Shown piece by piece: positions 21,145 through 30,667 of a stretch of DNA of 64,000 nucleotides. The notes beneath the pieces are model-generated. The model did not search any database and had not been told where the DNA came from. It was given only the letters and a program-made list of their open reading frames with translations. Origin of the DNA: Pseudomonas sp. ACN8 (lineage in GTDB: Bacteria; Pseudomonadota; Gammaproteobacteria; Pseudomonadales; Pseudomonadaceae). The DNA is taken from contig NZ_MRCS01000013.1 in the NCBI RefSeq assembly GCF_002303925.1, positions 62,001 to 126,000 of the forward strand, given 5' to 3'. Within the stretch, counting starts at the first letter, position 1. Every line of letters begins with the position of its first letter. The translations under genes and the position numbers were made by a program.

Positions 21145-21176
21145 CGCCCCGACTTTGGTCGGGGCGTTTTTGTTTG
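21145..21176 (+). terminator. Intrinsic terminator after gap
   Basis: A perfect 9-bp stem CGCCCCGAC/GTCGGGGCG with a TTTG loop is followed by TTTTTGTTTG. Confidence 0.92.
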
Positions 21177-21184
21177 TGTGTTTC

Positions 21185-21284
21185 TGTAGGAGCGAGCTTG
21201 CTCGCGAAAAAATCACAGGCAGCGCGGTTTTCCAGGTGGCGCGCGTCATCATTCACGTCCTTCGCGGGCGAGCCCGCTCCTACA
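21185..21284. repeat. REPIN between gap and apbE
   Basis: A REP TGTAGGAGCGAGCTTGCTCG (21185-21208) and an inverted partner CTTCGCGGGCGAGCCCGCTC (about 21259-21284). It occupies the position where the nqr operon lies in P. aeruginosa. Confidence 0.8.
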
Positions 21285-21337
21285 GAGGTGGCGCATAATG
21301 GCGTGCCATGTCGTTGTGTCAGGGGAATCGTCGGGAG

Positions 21338-22363
21338 ATGCAGTATTTGTGGATCAGGTGGCGGGGCATTTTCTTTGTGCTGTTCGGCATATTGGCAGCC
21401 TGCGGCAACGGCGACACTCTGGAAACCTTCGGCGGCCCGACCATGGGCAGCACTTATTCGATCAAGTATGTGCGCCATGCCGGCCTTCCGGCGCCGGACG
21501 AGGTCCGCGTCCAGGTTGAGCAGATCCTCGCTGACATTGACCGGCAAATGTCGACCTACCGCAGCGACTCGGACATCGAACGCTTCAATGCATTGCCTGC
21601 CAACGGTTGTCAGGTTATGCCGGCGTCGATCCTCGAATTGGTCCGCGTGGGCGAGCGACTGTCAGTGCAAAGCGACGGTTCCTACGACCTGACGGTGGAG
21701 CCGTTGCTCAATCTCTGGGGATTTGGTCCGCAGGCCCGTGGAGAAAAAGTCCCGACCGCCGAAGCACTCGCCGAAGCCCGCAAGCGCGTCGGCCATGAAC
21801 ACTTGCGCATTGAGGGCGACCGGTTGTGCAAGAACGCCGCCGTCGAGGTCGACTTTAACAGCGTCGCCGCCGGTTATGCGGTGGACGCGATTGCCGCAAG
21901 ACTCGAGGCGATGGGCATCCACGACTACCTTGCCGAAGCGACGGGCGAGCTCAAGGCGTCCGGCAAGAAGGCTGATGGCTCGCCATGGCGCATTGCGCTG
22001 GAAGAGCCGCGGGATGATCGGCAGGTGGCCGAGCGCGTCATTGTTGTCGACGGCTATGGCCTGTCCACCTCCGGCGACTATCGTAATTACTTCGAGCAGG
22101 ACGGCCAGCGTTTTTCCCACACCTTCGATGCCCGCACCGGTGCGCCAGTCTCACACCGCCTGGCGTCGGTCACGGTGATTCATCCTTCGGCGTTGATGGC
22201 CGATGGCTTATCGACGCTGTTGCTGATTCTTGGTCCTGCGCGCGGTTGGGACTACGCAGAAGAACACGATATCGGCGCATTTTTTGTGATTCGTGCCGAT
22301 ACAGGTTTCGTCACACGCAGCAGTCACGCTTTTGAACGCCTCAGTGGCGAAAAAACCGAATGA
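21338..22363 (+). CDS. apbE: ApbE, FAD:protein FMN transferase (lipoprotein)
   Basis: A 341-residue exported flavinyltransferase that attaches FMN covalently to Thr/Ser of target subunits such as NqrB/NqrC or RnfG/RnfD. The N-terminus is a lipoprotein signal with lipobox ILAAC. Family motifs include GGPTMGSTYSIKY, VDFNSVAAGYAVD and FSHTFDARTGAPVSHRLASV. Start 21338 places the lipobox Cys at residue 22; an upstream in-frame ATG at 21308 would lengthen the signal by ten polar residues. No Nqr genes are adjacent, so its substrate must be encoded elsewhere. Confidence 0.92.
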   Translation: MQYLWIRWRGIFFVLFGILAACGNGDTLETFGGPTMGSTYSIKYVRHAGLPAPDEVRVQVEQILADIDRQMSTYRSDSDIERFNALPANGCQVMPASILELVRVGERLSVQSDGSYDLTVEPLLNLWGFGPQARGEKVPTAEALAEARKRVGHEHLRIEGDRLCKNAAVEVDFNSVAAGYAVDAIAARLEAMGIHDYLAEATGELKASGKKADGSPWRIALEEPRDDRQVAERVIVVDGYGLSTSGDYRNYFEQDGQRFSHTFDARTGAPVSHRLASVTVIHPSALMADGLSTLLLILGPARGWDYAEEHDIGAFFVIRADTGFVTRSSHAFERLSGEKTE

Positions 22364-22570
22364 TTTAGGCGATTTGAGCATTGAAAACTGGCGTTGTGGT
22401 GCAGGCAAAAGTAGCCTACGACGCGACCAAGGGTTAATGTGCGCGGCGTTGACGCTTCTATAGACTGTGTCCGGGTTCTGCACTGGCCCCAAATTGTTCC
22501 TTCATGCCACGCATTGGCGTGATTTAGCCGCAGGTGCCGAGGGTGCCGCGGCCTGTTCTGAGGAGTACGC

Positions 22571-23965
22571 ATGGCTGTCTACAACTACGACGTGGTGGTG
22601 TTGGGTTCCGGCCCGGCGGGGGAAGGCGCGGCAATGAACGCCGCCAAGGCAGGGCGCAAGGTGGCGATGGTCGATAGCCGTCGCCAGGTCGGCGGCAACT
22701 GCACTCACTTGGGCACCATCCCGTCCAAGGCACTGCGTCACTCGGTGCGGCAGATCATGCAGTTCAACACCAACCCGATGTTCCGGGCCATTGGTGAGCC
22801 GCGCTGGTTCTCCTTCCCGGACGTGTTGAAAAGCGCCGAGAAAGTCATCTCCAAGCAAGTCGCTTCGCGTACCGGCTACTACGCCCGTAACCGTGTCGAC
22901 GTGTTCTTCGGCACCGGCAGCTTCGCCGACGAGCAAACCATCGAAGTGGTCTGCGCCAACGGCGTGGTCGAGAAACTGGTGGCCAAGCACATCATCATCG
23001 CCACCGGTTCGCGTCCTTATCGCCCGGCGGACATCGATTTCCACCACCCGCGTATCTACGATAGCGACACCATCCTCAGCCTCGGCCACACCCCGCGTAA
23101 ACTCATCGTTTACGGCGCCGGCGTGATCGGTTGCGAATACGCCTCGATCTTCAGCGGCCTGGGTGTATTGGTTGAGCTGGTGGACAACCGTGGTCAACTG
23201 CTGAGCTTCCTCGACTCGGAAATTTCCCAGGCGTTGAGTTATCACTTCAGCAACAACAACATCACGGTTCGCCACAACGAAGACTACGACCGCGTCGAAG
23301 GCGTGGACAACGGCGTGATCCTGCACCTCAAGTCCGGCAAGAAGATCAAGGCCGACGCCTTGCTCTGGTGCAACGGCCGTACCGGCAACACCGATCAGCT
23401 GGGTCTGGAAAACATCGGCGTGAAGGTCAACAGTCGTGGCCAGATCGAAGTCGACGAGGCGTACCGAACCTGCGTGCCGAACATCTATGGCGCTGGCGAC
23501 GTGATCGGTTGGCCGAGCCTGGCCAGTGCCGCCCACGACCAAGGCCGTTCGGCCGCTGGCAGCATCGTCGATAACGGTAGCTGGCGTTTCGTGAATGACG
23601 TGCCGACCGGCATCTACACCATTCCGGAGATCAGCTCGATCGGCAAGAACGAGCAGGAGCTGACCCAGGCCAAGGTGCCGTACGAAGTGGGCAAGGCCTT
23701 CTTCAAGAGCATGGCGCGGGCGCAGATCGCCGGCGAGCCGCAAGGCATGCTGAAGATCCTGTTCCACCGCGAAACCCTGGAAGTGCTGGGCGTTCACTGC
23801 TTCGGTTATCAGGCGTCGGAGATCGTGCACATCGGTCAGGCGATCATGAACCAGCCGGGCGAACTGAACACGCTGAAGTATTTCGTCAACACCACGTTCA
23901 ACTACCCGACCATGGCCGAAGCCTATCGGGTAGCGGCGTATGATGGCCTCAACCGGCTTTTTTGA
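22571..23965 (+). CDS. sthA: SthA, soluble pyridine nucleotide transhydrogenase
   Basis: A 464-residue FAD flavoprotein that exchanges reducing equivalents between NADPH and NAD+. It has the FAD motif [21 protein letters not shown], and the segment [17 protein letters not shown], in which the redox disulfide of lipoamide dehydrogenases is lost, as expected for SthA. The NAD(P)-binding motif is [19 protein letters not shown], and [21 protein letters not shown] binds the FAD ribityl. Length is normal. It is a single gene with an upstream gap of about 200 bp in which I see no clear promoter. Confidence 0.97.
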   Translation: MAVYNYDVVVLGSGPAGEGAAMNAAKAGRKVAMVDSRRQVGGNCTHLGTIPSKALRHSVRQIMQFNTNPMFRAIGEPRWFSFPDVLKSAEKVISKQVASRTGYYARNRVDVFFGTGSFADEQTIEVVCANGVVEKLVAKHIIIATGSRPYRPADIDFHHPRIYDSDTILSLGHTPRKLIVYGAGVIGCEYASIFSGLGVLVELVDNRGQLLSFLDSEISQALSYHFSNNNITVRHNEDYDRVEGVDNGVILHLKSGKKIKADALLWCNGRTGNTDQLGLENIGVKVNSRGQIEVDEAYRTCVPNIYGAGDVIGWPSLASAAHDQGRSAAGSIVDNGSWRFVNDVPTGIYTIPEISSIGKNEQELTQAKVPYEVGKAFFKSMARAQIAGEPQGMLKILFHRETLEVLGVHCFGYQASEIVHIGQAIMNQPGELNTLKYFVNTTFNYPTMAEAYRVAAYDGLNRLF

Positions 23966-24007
23966 CGGGCTCCGGCCGGTGGCCTGAGCCGGCCGGGGAG
24001 ACCGATT

Positions 24008-24730
24008 TCAGCAATTCTCGAGCGTGGCAGTGGCCAAACCGGGAAAGTCTGTAATCAGGCTGTCAACGCCGAAGTCGGCGAGCCTGCGCATCAGCGCGGG
24101 CTCGTTGACGGTCCACACCGACACATGCAGCCCCTGACGCTGCGCCCTTTGCAGGCGTTCCGGCGTGCACAGGGTCCAGTTCAGCGCCAGGATCTCACAG
24201 CCATAGCTGGCCGCGACCTTCAGCGGGTCGAGCCAGGCATATTCGGCCACCAGCCCGCGGGATACGTCCGGCACCAGTTCCAGTGCGGCCTTGAGCACTT
24301 CACGGGAGCTCGAGGTGATGGTCACCTTGTCCAGCAAGCCATGACGCTGCACCATTTCACGGATCGCCAGCACGGTGGTCGCGGCACGCATCCTCGATGC
24401 GCTTTTGACCTCCAGTTGCCAGTGATCGAAGTCGCACTTCTCGAACAGTTCTTCCAGCGTCGGAATCGGGCACGGCTTGATCCAGCCCGGGCCACCCTTG
24501 CGTGCGTCATACGTCACAAGCTCGGCCGCCGTGTGTTCGACGACCTTGCCGCGGCGGTCCGTGGTGCGCTTGAGGGTCGGGTCGTGGATGACCATCAACT
24601 CGCCGTCCATGGACAGGTGCAGGTCCAGTTCGCAGCGACGCACGCCGTGCTTGAGACATTCCTGAAAGCTGGTCAGGGTGTTTTCCGGTGCTTCGCCCTT
24701 GGCGCCGCGATGGCCGTAGATGAGGGTCAC
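24008..24730 (-). CDS. Glycerophosphodiester phosphodiesterase, cytoplasmic type
   Basis: A 240-residue GDPD that hydrolyses glycerophosphodiesters to glycerol-3-phosphate and an alcohol. The TIM-barrel signatures are YGHRGAKGEAPENTLTSF with catalytic His and Arg, ELDLHLSMDGELMVIHDPTLKRTT, and VWTVNEPALMRRLADFGVDSLITDFP near the end. There is no signal peptide, so it resembles UgpQ rather than periplasmic GlpQ. It sits 14 bp behind the PilZ gene on the same strand and is probably co-transcribed with it. Confidence 0.92.
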   Translation of the reverse strand: MTLIYGHRGAKGEAPENTLTSFQECLKHGVRRCELDLHLSMDGELMVIHDPTLKRTTDRRGKVVEHTAAELVTYDARKGGPGWIKPCPIPTLEELFEKCDFDHWQLEVKSASRMRAATTVLAIREMVQRHGLLDKVTITSSSREVLKAALELVPDVSRGLVAEYAWLDPLKVAASYGCEILALNWTLCTPERLQRAQRQGLHVSVWTVNEPALMRRLADFGVDSLITDFPGLATATLENC

Positions 24731-24744
24731 GGTTCTTCCTTAAA

Positions 24745-25326
24745 TTAATTGCCTGGTTCGAGTTGTTCGCGGGCCAGGCGTCGTTCCTGGGCCTGCTTTT
24801 GCAAGATGTGGCGGGCCAGCAGCTGGCGCTGGGCGTCGGTCAGGTGTTCGAACTCGGTACCGATGTCATAGCCATCGCCCTTGCGGTCGCAATGGGTGAC
24901 GCGGGCGCGCAGCAGCAGGCCCAGGGCTTGCGGCATCAGCACCAGCTTGACCGACAGGCATGCGCCGATGGCAAGGGATGAGGGATGCTGAAAGTCGATG
25001 CCGCCTTCGGAGATGATCACCGGTTGCGGTTCGCCGATCTGCCCGAGTACTGTCAGAGCGACGACCTGGCCCAGCAAATCGATGCGTTTGTTCTGGGATT
25101 TGAGGAATGCGGCGGTCGTGCGGTCGCGTTCGCTGATCTGGCGCAACAGGTGTTGCGACTCGAATTCGCTCAGGTGCAGTTCGCTGAGCAAGTTGAAGAG
25201 TGGTGAAGCATCCTGCAACACTTCCTGGCCTGTGGCTTCAGAAGCGGACAGGGGCCGAATTTCCAGTGCGATCGTATCCTCGATACGGTAGTATTCGCGG
25301 CGATCTTCTTCATCTAATGTCGACAT
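24745..25326 (-). CDS. PilZ-domain-like protein (PA2989 type)
   Basis: A 193-residue soluble protein. The N-terminus has the RxxxR element in EDRREYYRIED, which binds c-di-GMP phosphates in PilZ domains. The second motif, normally [DN]xSxxG, reads IISEGG here, so the acidic/amide residue is missing. A helical spacer (about residues 40-90) lies between the two halves. c-di-GMP binding is therefore uncertain. Gene order (sthA, GDPD, this, lolC) matches what I recall for PA2989 in P. aeruginosa, which is counted among its PilZ proteins. Confidence 0.78.
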   Translation of the reverse strand: MSTLDEEDRREYYRIEDTIALEIRPLSASEATGQEVLQDASPLFNLLSELHLSEFESQHLLRQISERDRTTAAFLKSQNKRIDLLGQVVALTVLGQIGEPQPVIISEGGIDFQHPSSLAIGACLSVKLVLMPQALGLLLRARVTHCDRKGDGYDIGTEFEHLTDAQRQLLARHILQKQAQERRLAREQLEPGN

Positions 25327-25420
25327 GGCGAACCCATGGTAGCGGCGGTGGTCTGAGTGTAAAGCTGGTTATCGACCCCCGCCACAAGGACGTTCCTTTT
25401 CCCTCCGAACAAGCCCCGAC

Positions 25421-26671
25421 ATGTTCAGACCTCTCTTCGTATTTATCGGCACGCGTTACACCCGTGCAAAGCGTCGCAATCATTTTGTGTCATTCATTTC
25501 CCTGACTTCGATGATCGGGCTCGCCCTTGGCGTGGTCGTGATGATCGTGGTGCTGTCGGTGATGAACGGCTTCGATCATGAGATGCGCACCCGCGTGCTG
25601 GGCATGGTGCCCCACGCGACCATCGAGTCCGGCGAGGCGATCAGCGATTGGCAAAGCCTGGCCGCGAAGGTCAAGCAAAACCCGCAGGTGACGGCCGTGG
25701 CGCCGTTTACGCAGATGCAGGGCTTGCTGACCAACAACGGCAAGGTCTCGAAAGTGCTGCTCAATGCCATCGACCCGGCGCAAGAGCGCCAGGTGTCGAT
25801 CATCGATCAGTTCATGACCCAGGGGAAACTCGATGACCTGGTGCCGGGCGAGTTCGGCATCGTCATCGGCGACAAGGCCGCGGCCAAGCTCGGTGCCGTG
25901 ATCGGAGACAAGCTGACCTTCGTCGCGCCCGAAGTCACCGTGACCCCGGCCGGGATGTTCCCGCGCATGAAGCGCTTTACCGTGGTCGGCATCTTCCATG
26001 TCGGCGCCGGTGAGCTCGATGGCTATCTTGGCGTCACCAACCTGCAGGATCTGGCCCGGCTGCACCGCTGGAAACCGGATCAGGTCCAGGGCCTGCGCCT
26101 GAAGTTCGACGATTTGTTCCAGGCACCGCGCACCGCGTGGAGCATCGCCCGCGATCTCGGTGAAGACCGCTTCTACGCCCGCGACTGGACCCGCACCCAC
26201 GGCAACCTGTACCAGGCGATCCGCATGGAAAAAGCCATGATCGGGCTGTTGCTGCTGCTGATTGTCGCGGTCGCCGCGTTCAACATCATTTCCACGCTGG
26301 TGATGGTGGTGAACGACAAGAAGGGCGACATCGCGATCCTGCGTACGCTGGGCGCCACGCCGGGCACGATCATGCGCACGTTCATGGTGCAAGGCACCGT
26401 CATTGGCGTGGTCGGCACGGCCATTGGCGCCGTGGTCGGGATCTTCGCCGCGTTGAACGTCAGCGCCGCGATCTCGGCCCTCGAAGGCCTGATCGGGCAC
26501 AAGTTCCTCAACGCCGACGTGTACTTCATCGATTACCTGCCGTCGCAGGTGCAGAGCCAGGACGTGGTGATGGTCTGCTCCGCGGCGTTGGTCCTGAGTT
26601 TCCTCGCCACCCTGTATCCAGCCTGGCGTGCCGCGCGCACCCAGCCTGCGGAGGCGCTACGTTATGAGTGA
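25421..26671 (+). CDS. lolC: LolC, lipoprotein-releasing ABC permease
   Basis: A 416-residue inner-membrane permease of the LolCDE complex that extracts outer-membrane lipoproteins and hands them to LolA. It opens [20 protein letters not shown], has a first membrane helix ([19 protein letters not shown]), a large periplasmic domain (about 50-270) and three C-terminal helices ([20 protein letters not shown] onward) with the coupling region [16 protein letters not shown]. It overlaps lolD by 8 bp and is paralogous to lolE downstream. Confidence 0.94.
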   Translation: MFRPLFVFIGTRYTRAKRRNHFVSFISLTSMIGLALGVVVMIVVLSVMNGFDHEMRTRVLGMVPHATIESGEAISDWQSLAAKVKQNPQVTAVAPFTQMQGLLTNNGKVSKVLLNAIDPAQERQVSIIDQFMTQGKLDDLVPGEFGIVIGDKAAAKLGAVIGDKLTFVAPEVTVTPAGMFPRMKRFTVVGIFHVGAGELDGYLGVTNLQDLARLHRWKPDQVQGLRLKFDDLFQAPRTAWSIARDLGEDRFYARDWTRTHGNLYQAIRMEKAMIGLLLLLIVAVAAFNIISTLVMVVNDKKGDIAILRTLGATPGTIMRTFMVQGTVIGVVGTAIGAVVGIFAALNVSAAISALEGLIGHKFLNADVYFIDYLPSQVQSQDVVMVCSAALVLSFLATLYPAWRAARTQPAEALRYE

Positions 26672-27362
26672 GTCGGGCATGAGTGATAAAGCAATCTTGA
26701 GCTGCCGCAGCCTGGGCAAGTCCTACGAGGAAGGCCCGGAATCGGTGGAAGTGTTGGCCGGCCTGCAACTGGAGTTGCACCCGGGAGAGCGTGTGGCGAT
26801 TGTCGGCAAGTCGGGCTCGGGCAAAAGTACCTTGCTCAATCTGCTGGGCGGCCTCGATACACCCACCCAGGGCAGCGTCTGGCTCGACGGTGAAGAACTG
26901 TCGGCGCTGAGCGAGAAGAAACGCGGTCTGCTGCGTAATCGTGCCCTCGGCTTCGTGTACCAGTTCCACCACCTGCTGCCGGAATTCACCGCCCTGGAAA
27001 ACGTCTGCATGCCGCTGCTGATCGGCAAGACCGCGATCCCTGAAGCGCGCAAGCGTGCCACGGCGTTGCTGGAGCGGGTAGGGCTGGGCCATCGCCTGGA
27101 GCACAAGCCGGCCGAATTGTCCGGTGGTGAGCGTCAGCGTGTGGCCATCGCCCGCGCCCTGGTGAACAATCCGGGCCTGGTGATGCTCGACGAGCCGACC
27201 GGCAACCTCGATTCCCACACCGCCCAGGGGATCCAGGACTTGATGCTGGAGCTCAGCACCTCGATGCGCACGGCGTTCCTGGTGGTGACCCACGACATGA
27301 ACCTGGCCCGCCAGATGGATCGCGTCCTGCATTTGCAGGAAGGTTGCCTCACGCCTATCTGA
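26664..27362 (+). CDS. lolD: LolD, lipoprotein-releasing ABC ATPase
   Basis: A 232-residue ABC ATPase that energises lipoprotein release. It shows Walker [18 protein letters not shown], the LolD-type Q-loop region [18 protein letters not shown], signature [15 protein letters not shown], and Walker [15 protein letters not shown] 26664 has GGAGG 9 bases upstream and overlaps the lolC stop. A second ATG at 26679 would give the 227-residue form I recall from other pseudomonads; both are plausible. Confidence 0.95.
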   Translation: MSESGMSDKAILSCRSLGKSYEEGPESVEVLAGLQLELHPGERVAIVGKSGSGKSTLLNLLGGLDTPTQGSVWLDGEELSALSEKKRGLLRNRALGFVYQFHHLLPEFTALENVCMPLLIGKTAIPEARKRATALLERVGLGHRLEHKPAELSGGERQRVAIARALVNNPGLVMLDEPTGNLDSHTAQGIQDLMLELSTSMRTAFLVVTHDMNLARQMDRVLHLQEGCLTPI

Positions 27363-27371
27363 TTGGCTGAA

Positions 27372-27406
27372 ACCCGATGTCTGAAAAGGCGTCGGGTCTT
27401 TTATTT
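27372..27406 (+). terminator. Possible weak terminator between lolD and lolE
   Basis: A stem ACCCGAT/GTCGGGT (7 bp with one G-T pair) with a 12-base loop is followed by CTTTTATTTT. If active it would lower lolE expression relative to lolCD. Confidence 0.45.
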
Positions 27407-27425
27407 TCATACGGTGCCCCAGCGA

Positions 27426-28670
27426 ATGTTCAGACCGTTATCGATCTTTATCGGCACGCGCTATACCCGCGCCAAGCGCCGCAATCGCTTTGTTTCCTTC
27501 ATCTCGATGACGTCGATGATCGGCCTCGCCCTCGGCGTGCTGGCGATGATCGTGGTGTTGTCGGTGATGAACGGCTTCCAGCGCGAAATGAGCTCGCGCA
27601 TCCTCGGCATGGTGCCCCACGCCACCATCGTCGGCGTCAATCCGCTTGATGACTGGAAGCCCGTGGCAGCGGCCGCGATGAAAAACCCGGAAGTGACGGC
27701 GGCGGTGCCGTTCACCGAGATGGAAGGCATGCTGTCCTACAAGGGTACGATGCAGCCGATCCAGGTCAGCGGTGTCGACCCTGCGCTGGAAGGCCAGGTG
27801 TCGATCGTCGCCAAGCACATCGTTCAAGGCAGCCTCGAAGCCCTGAAACCGGGCGAATTCGGCGTGGTGATCGGTGAGATCACGGCGCGCCGTTTCCGCT
27901 TGAATGTCGGCGACAAGATCACCCTGATCGTGCCGGAAGTCAGCAATGCGCCGGGCGGCATCACCCCGCGCATGCAGCGGCTGAATGTGGTCGGCGTGTT
28001 CAAGGTGGGCGCCGAACTGGACGGCACCATGGCGCTGATCCACATGGCCGATGCCGCGCAAATGCAGCACTGGGAGCCGAATCAGGTGCAGAGCGTGCGC
28101 CTGGCGGTGAAGGACCTGTATGCCGCGCCGCAAGTGTCGAGCGACATCGCCACGGGGCTGGGTGCCGCCTACAAGGCTGACGACTGGACCCACACCCAGG
28201 GCAGCCTGTTCAGCGCGATGAAGATGGAAAAAACCATGATCGGCCTGCTGTTGCTGATGATCGTCGCGGTGGCGGCGTTCAACATCATCGCGACCCTGAT
28301 CATGGTGGTGAACGACAAGGGCGCGGACATCGCGATCCTGCGCACCATCGGCGCTACGCCACGGCAGATCATGGCGATCTTCGTGGTGCAGGGCACGGTG
28401 ATCGGCATCGTCGGCACCTTGATCGGTGGTGTGTTGGGTGTGATTGCCGCGCTGAACGTCAGCCAGATCGTGGGTTGGATCGAGCGGGTCAGTGGGCAGC
28501 ACATCTTCAGTTCCGATGTGTATTTCGTCAGCAACCTGCCGTCCGAGCTGCAAGGCGCGGATGTGGCGTTGATCTGCACGGCGGGCTTTGTCATGAGCTT
28601 CCTGGCCACGGTTTACCCGGCCTGGCGAGCGGCGAAGATCGAGCCGGCTCATGCGTTGAGATACTCGTAA
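27426..28670 (+). CDS. lolE: LolE, lipoprotein-releasing ABC permease
   Basis: A 414-residue second permease of LolCDE, close to LolC in sequence: [20 protein letters not shown], helix [18 protein letters not shown], periplasmic domain, three C-terminal helices and DIAILRTIGATPRQIM. The end reads FLATVYPAWRAAKIEPAHALRYS. The start at 27426 mirrors LolC. The 3' 206 bp of the gene, together with the REP DNA behind it, is repeated twice more immediately downstream; this copy is intact and full length. Confidence 0.94.
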   Translation: MFRPLSIFIGTRYTRAKRRNRFVSFISMTSMIGLALGVLAMIVVLSVMNGFQREMSSRILGMVPHATIVGVNPLDDWKPVAAAAMKNPEVTAAVPFTEMEGMLSYKGTMQPIQVSGVDPALEGQVSIVAKHIVQGSLEALKPGEFGVVIGEITARRFRLNVGDKITLIVPEVSNAPGGITPRMQRLNVVGVFKVGAELDGTMALIHMADAAQMQHWEPNQVQSVRLAVKDLYAAPQVSSDIATGLGAAYKADDWTHTQGSLFSAMKMEKTMIGLLLLMIVAVAAFNIIATLIMVVNDKGADIAILRTIGATPRQIMAIFVVQGTVIGIVGTLIGGVLGVIAALNVSQIVGWIERVSGQHIFSSDVYFVSNLPSELQGADVALICTAGFVMSFLATVYPAWRAAKIEPAHALRYS

Positions 28671-28736
28671 ACCTTTTGATCGCAATCGCTAGCAGGCTAG
28701 CTCCCACAGGGGGGAGCGGCGCAGATCCAATGTGGG

Positions 28737-28942
28737 AGATCGTGGGCTGGATCGAGCGGGTCAGTGGGCAGCACATCTTCAGTTCCGATGTGTATTTCGT
28801 TAGCAACCTGCCGTCCGAGCTGCAAGGCGCGGATGTGGCGTTGATCTGCACGGCGGGCTTTGTCATGAGCTTCCTGGCCACGGTTTACCCGGCCTGGCGA
28901 GCGGCGAAGATCGAGCCGGCTCATGCGTTGAGATACTCGTAA
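28737..28942 (+). pseudogene. lolE C-terminal fragment, copy 2
   Basis: It encodes the last 67 residues of LolE (IVGWIERVSGQHIF... to ALRYS) without a start codon or ribosome site at its beginning. It is produced by the tandem duplication and should be non-functional unless translated from an internal start. Confidence 0.9.
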
Positions 28943-29008
28943 ACCTTTTGATCGCAATCGCTAGCAGGCTAGCTCCCACAGGGGGGAGCGGCGCAGATCC
29001 AATGTGGG

Positions 29009-29214
29009 AGATCGTGGGCTGGATCGAGCGGGTCAGTGGGCAGCACATCTTCAGTTCCGATGTGTATTTCGTTAGCAACCTGCCGTCCGAGCTGCAAGGC
29101 GCGGATGTGGCGTTGATCTGCACGGCGGGCTTTGTCATGAGCTTCCTGGCCACGGTTTACCCGGCCTGGCGAGCGGCGAAGATCGAGCCGGCTCATGCGT
29201 TGAGATATTCGTAA
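29009..29214 (+). pseudogene. lolE C-terminal fragment, copy 3
   Basis: It encodes the same 67-residue LolE tail as copy 2, with one extra silent change (TAC to TAT near the end). No start codon fits. It is followed by the only complete REPIN of the array. Confidence 0.9.
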
Positions 29215-29227
29215 ACCTTTTGATCGC

Positions 29228-29300
29228 AATCGCTAGCAGGCTAGCTCCCACAGGGGGGAGCGGCGCAGATCCAATGTGGGAGCTAGCCTGCTGGCGATGA
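29228..29300. repeat. REPIN of the CTAGC family after the lolE array
   Basis: The arm CGCTAGCAGGCTAGCTCCCA (about 29226-29252; also at about 28682-28708 and 28954-28980) pairs with TGTGGGAGCTAGCCTGCTGG at 29275-29300. The first two array units keep only the left arm. Confidence 0.85.
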
Positions 29301-29317
29301 GGCCGGAACGGCTGGCC

Positions 29318-30667
29318 TCAATCCTTCTTGGGTAACTCGATCACAAACCGCGTCCACCCATTCTCCGATTCACAACGAATCTGCCCGCCATGGGCGCGGA
29401 TGATCGACTGGGTGATCGCCAAGCCCAATCCCGCATGTTCACTGCTGCCTTCGCGGCGTGCCGGGTCTGCACGGTAAAACCGGTCAAAAAGGCGCGGCAA
29501 TAGATCTTCGGCAATCTGTTGGCCGGTGTTTTCAACGGTCAGGCGCAGTTCTTTCGGCTGATCGACGATTCGCACCCGAACCTCGCCATCGGCCGGCGTG
29601 AACCGCAGCGCGTTGTCCAGCAGGTTCGACAACGCCCTGCGCAACATGCTGCGGTCACCTTCGATGCGGGCATTGCCGTCACGAGTCAGTTTTACCTGCG
29701 CGTCCTCGGCCAATGGCGCAAAGAACTCAAGCAGCAGATCCGCTTCCTCCGCCAGTTCCAGTGGTTCGCATTTGGGCATTAACAAGCCGTGATCGGCTTT
29801 CGCCAGATAGAGCATGTCGTTGACCAGTTGCGCCATCCATTGCAGCTCTTCGAGGTTGCTGTGCAGGGCTTCGCGGTAGTCCTCGATGGGGCGAGGGCGG
29901 GTGAGGGTGACCTGGGTGTGGGTCAGCAGGTTCGACAATGGCGTGCGCAGTTCATGGGCAATGTCGGCGGAGAACGCGGACAGACGCTGAAACGAGTCGT
30001 CGAGGCGTCCGAGCATGGCGTTGAAGTTGTGGGCCATTTCCGCCAGCTCCGGCGGCATGTTTTCTTCAGGCAGCCGCGAGTTCAGCGATTGCGCGGAAAC
30101 ACCGCTGGCCACCGCGCTGATCCGCCGTAACGGGCGCAAGCCGCTGCGCGCCGCCCAGGCGCCCAGCAGTGCGGTGGCCAGGGCTGACAGGCCGACGGTC
30201 AGCCATATCAAATGCTGCATGCGTTGCAGAAAGTGTTGGTGGTGGGTGATGTCCAGCAACAGGGTCAGTTGCGGTGATTCGGGTCTGTCGGCGAAAAGCG
30301 GCGCATTCAGCACGCGGTAATCCGTGCCTTCATGGCTCACCGTCGACAATCCGGGTTGGCGCGGCAATGCCTGGGGAATGTTGGTCGAGCTGTCATACCA
30401 GCGCTGGCCGTCGCTGCCGGTGATTCGCAGGGGCAGGCCAGCTTGCCGACTCAATTCCTCGGCCAGTTTCACGCCACTGTCACTCGACTGAAGATCGTGC
30501 AGGGCCCGACGCAAGCCAATCAACTTGCCATCCAGCAGTTGCTGGTCGAGCTCAACGAAGTGCGCCTCGCTGGCGCGGCTGAACAGCACCCCGGCGAACA
30601 ACGACACCACGGCGGTGCACGCCGCAAACAGCAGGGCCAGGCGGCTGCTCAGGGAGAGGCGGCGCAT
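29318..30667 (-). CDS. copS: Copper-type sensor histidine kinase (CopS/CusS-like)
   Basis: A 449-residue membrane sensor kinase. Two membrane helices (about residues 9-29 and 155-178) flank a periplasmic domain. HAMP follows, then the phospho-acceptor His in FSADIAHELRTPLSNLL, the N box LSNLLDNALRFTPADGEV and the G box HAGLGLAITQSIIRAHGG. Its ATG overlaps the copR stop as ATGA. With the divergent cupredoxin gene and gene order matching what I recall for PA2807-PA2810, copper is the likely signal. Confidence 0.9.
   Translation of the reverse strand: MRRLSLSSRLALLFAACTAVVSLFAGVLFSRASEAHFVELDQQLLDGKLIGLRRALHDLQSSDSGVKLAEELSRQAGLPLRITGSDGQRWYDSSTNIPQALPRQPGLSTVSHEGTDYRVLNAPLFADRPESPQLTLLLDITHHQHFLQRMQHLIWLTVGLSALATALLGAWAARSGLRPLRRISAVASGVSAQSLNSRLPEENMPPELAEMAHNFNAMLGRLDDSFQRLSAFSADIAHELRTPLSNLLTHTQVTLTRPRPIEDYREALHSNLEELQWMAQLVNDMLYLAKADHGLLMPKCEPLELAEEADLLLEFFAPLAEDAQVKLTRDGNARIEGDRSMLRRALSNLLDNALRFTPADGEVRVRIVDQPKELRLTVENTGQQIAEDLLPRLFDRFYRADPARREGSSEHAGLGLAITQSIIRAHGGQIRCESENGWTRFVIELPKKD

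Larger units (their letters stand above)
28465..29280 (+). repeat. Three tandem 272-bp units: lolE 3' end plus REP half
   Basis: The units start at 28465, 28737 and 29009 (period exactly 272). Each holds the last 206 bp of lolE and 66 bp of downstream DNA including one arm of a REPIN (CGCTAGCAGGCTAGCTCCCA). Units 2 and 3 differ from unit 1 at offsets 10 (T to C) and 64 (C to T), and unit 3 also at offset 199 (C to T). All three changes are third-codon and silent in the lolE frame. The junction joins AG of the lolE body to AG of the REP arm GGGAG, a 2-bp microhomology. Confidence 0.95.

Noticed and set aside
23972..23996. CCGGCCGG/CCGGCCGG hairpin between sthA and the GDPD gene as a terminator
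   Set aside because: It is self-complementary GC-rich sequence without a T-tract on either strand; it could still slow polymerase but is not a standard intrinsic terminator.
28475..28942. 155-codon plus-strand ORF spanning two lolE tail copies
   Set aside because: It is out of frame with lolE over copy 1 and only enters the lolE frame in copy 2; it is an artefact of the tandem repeat.
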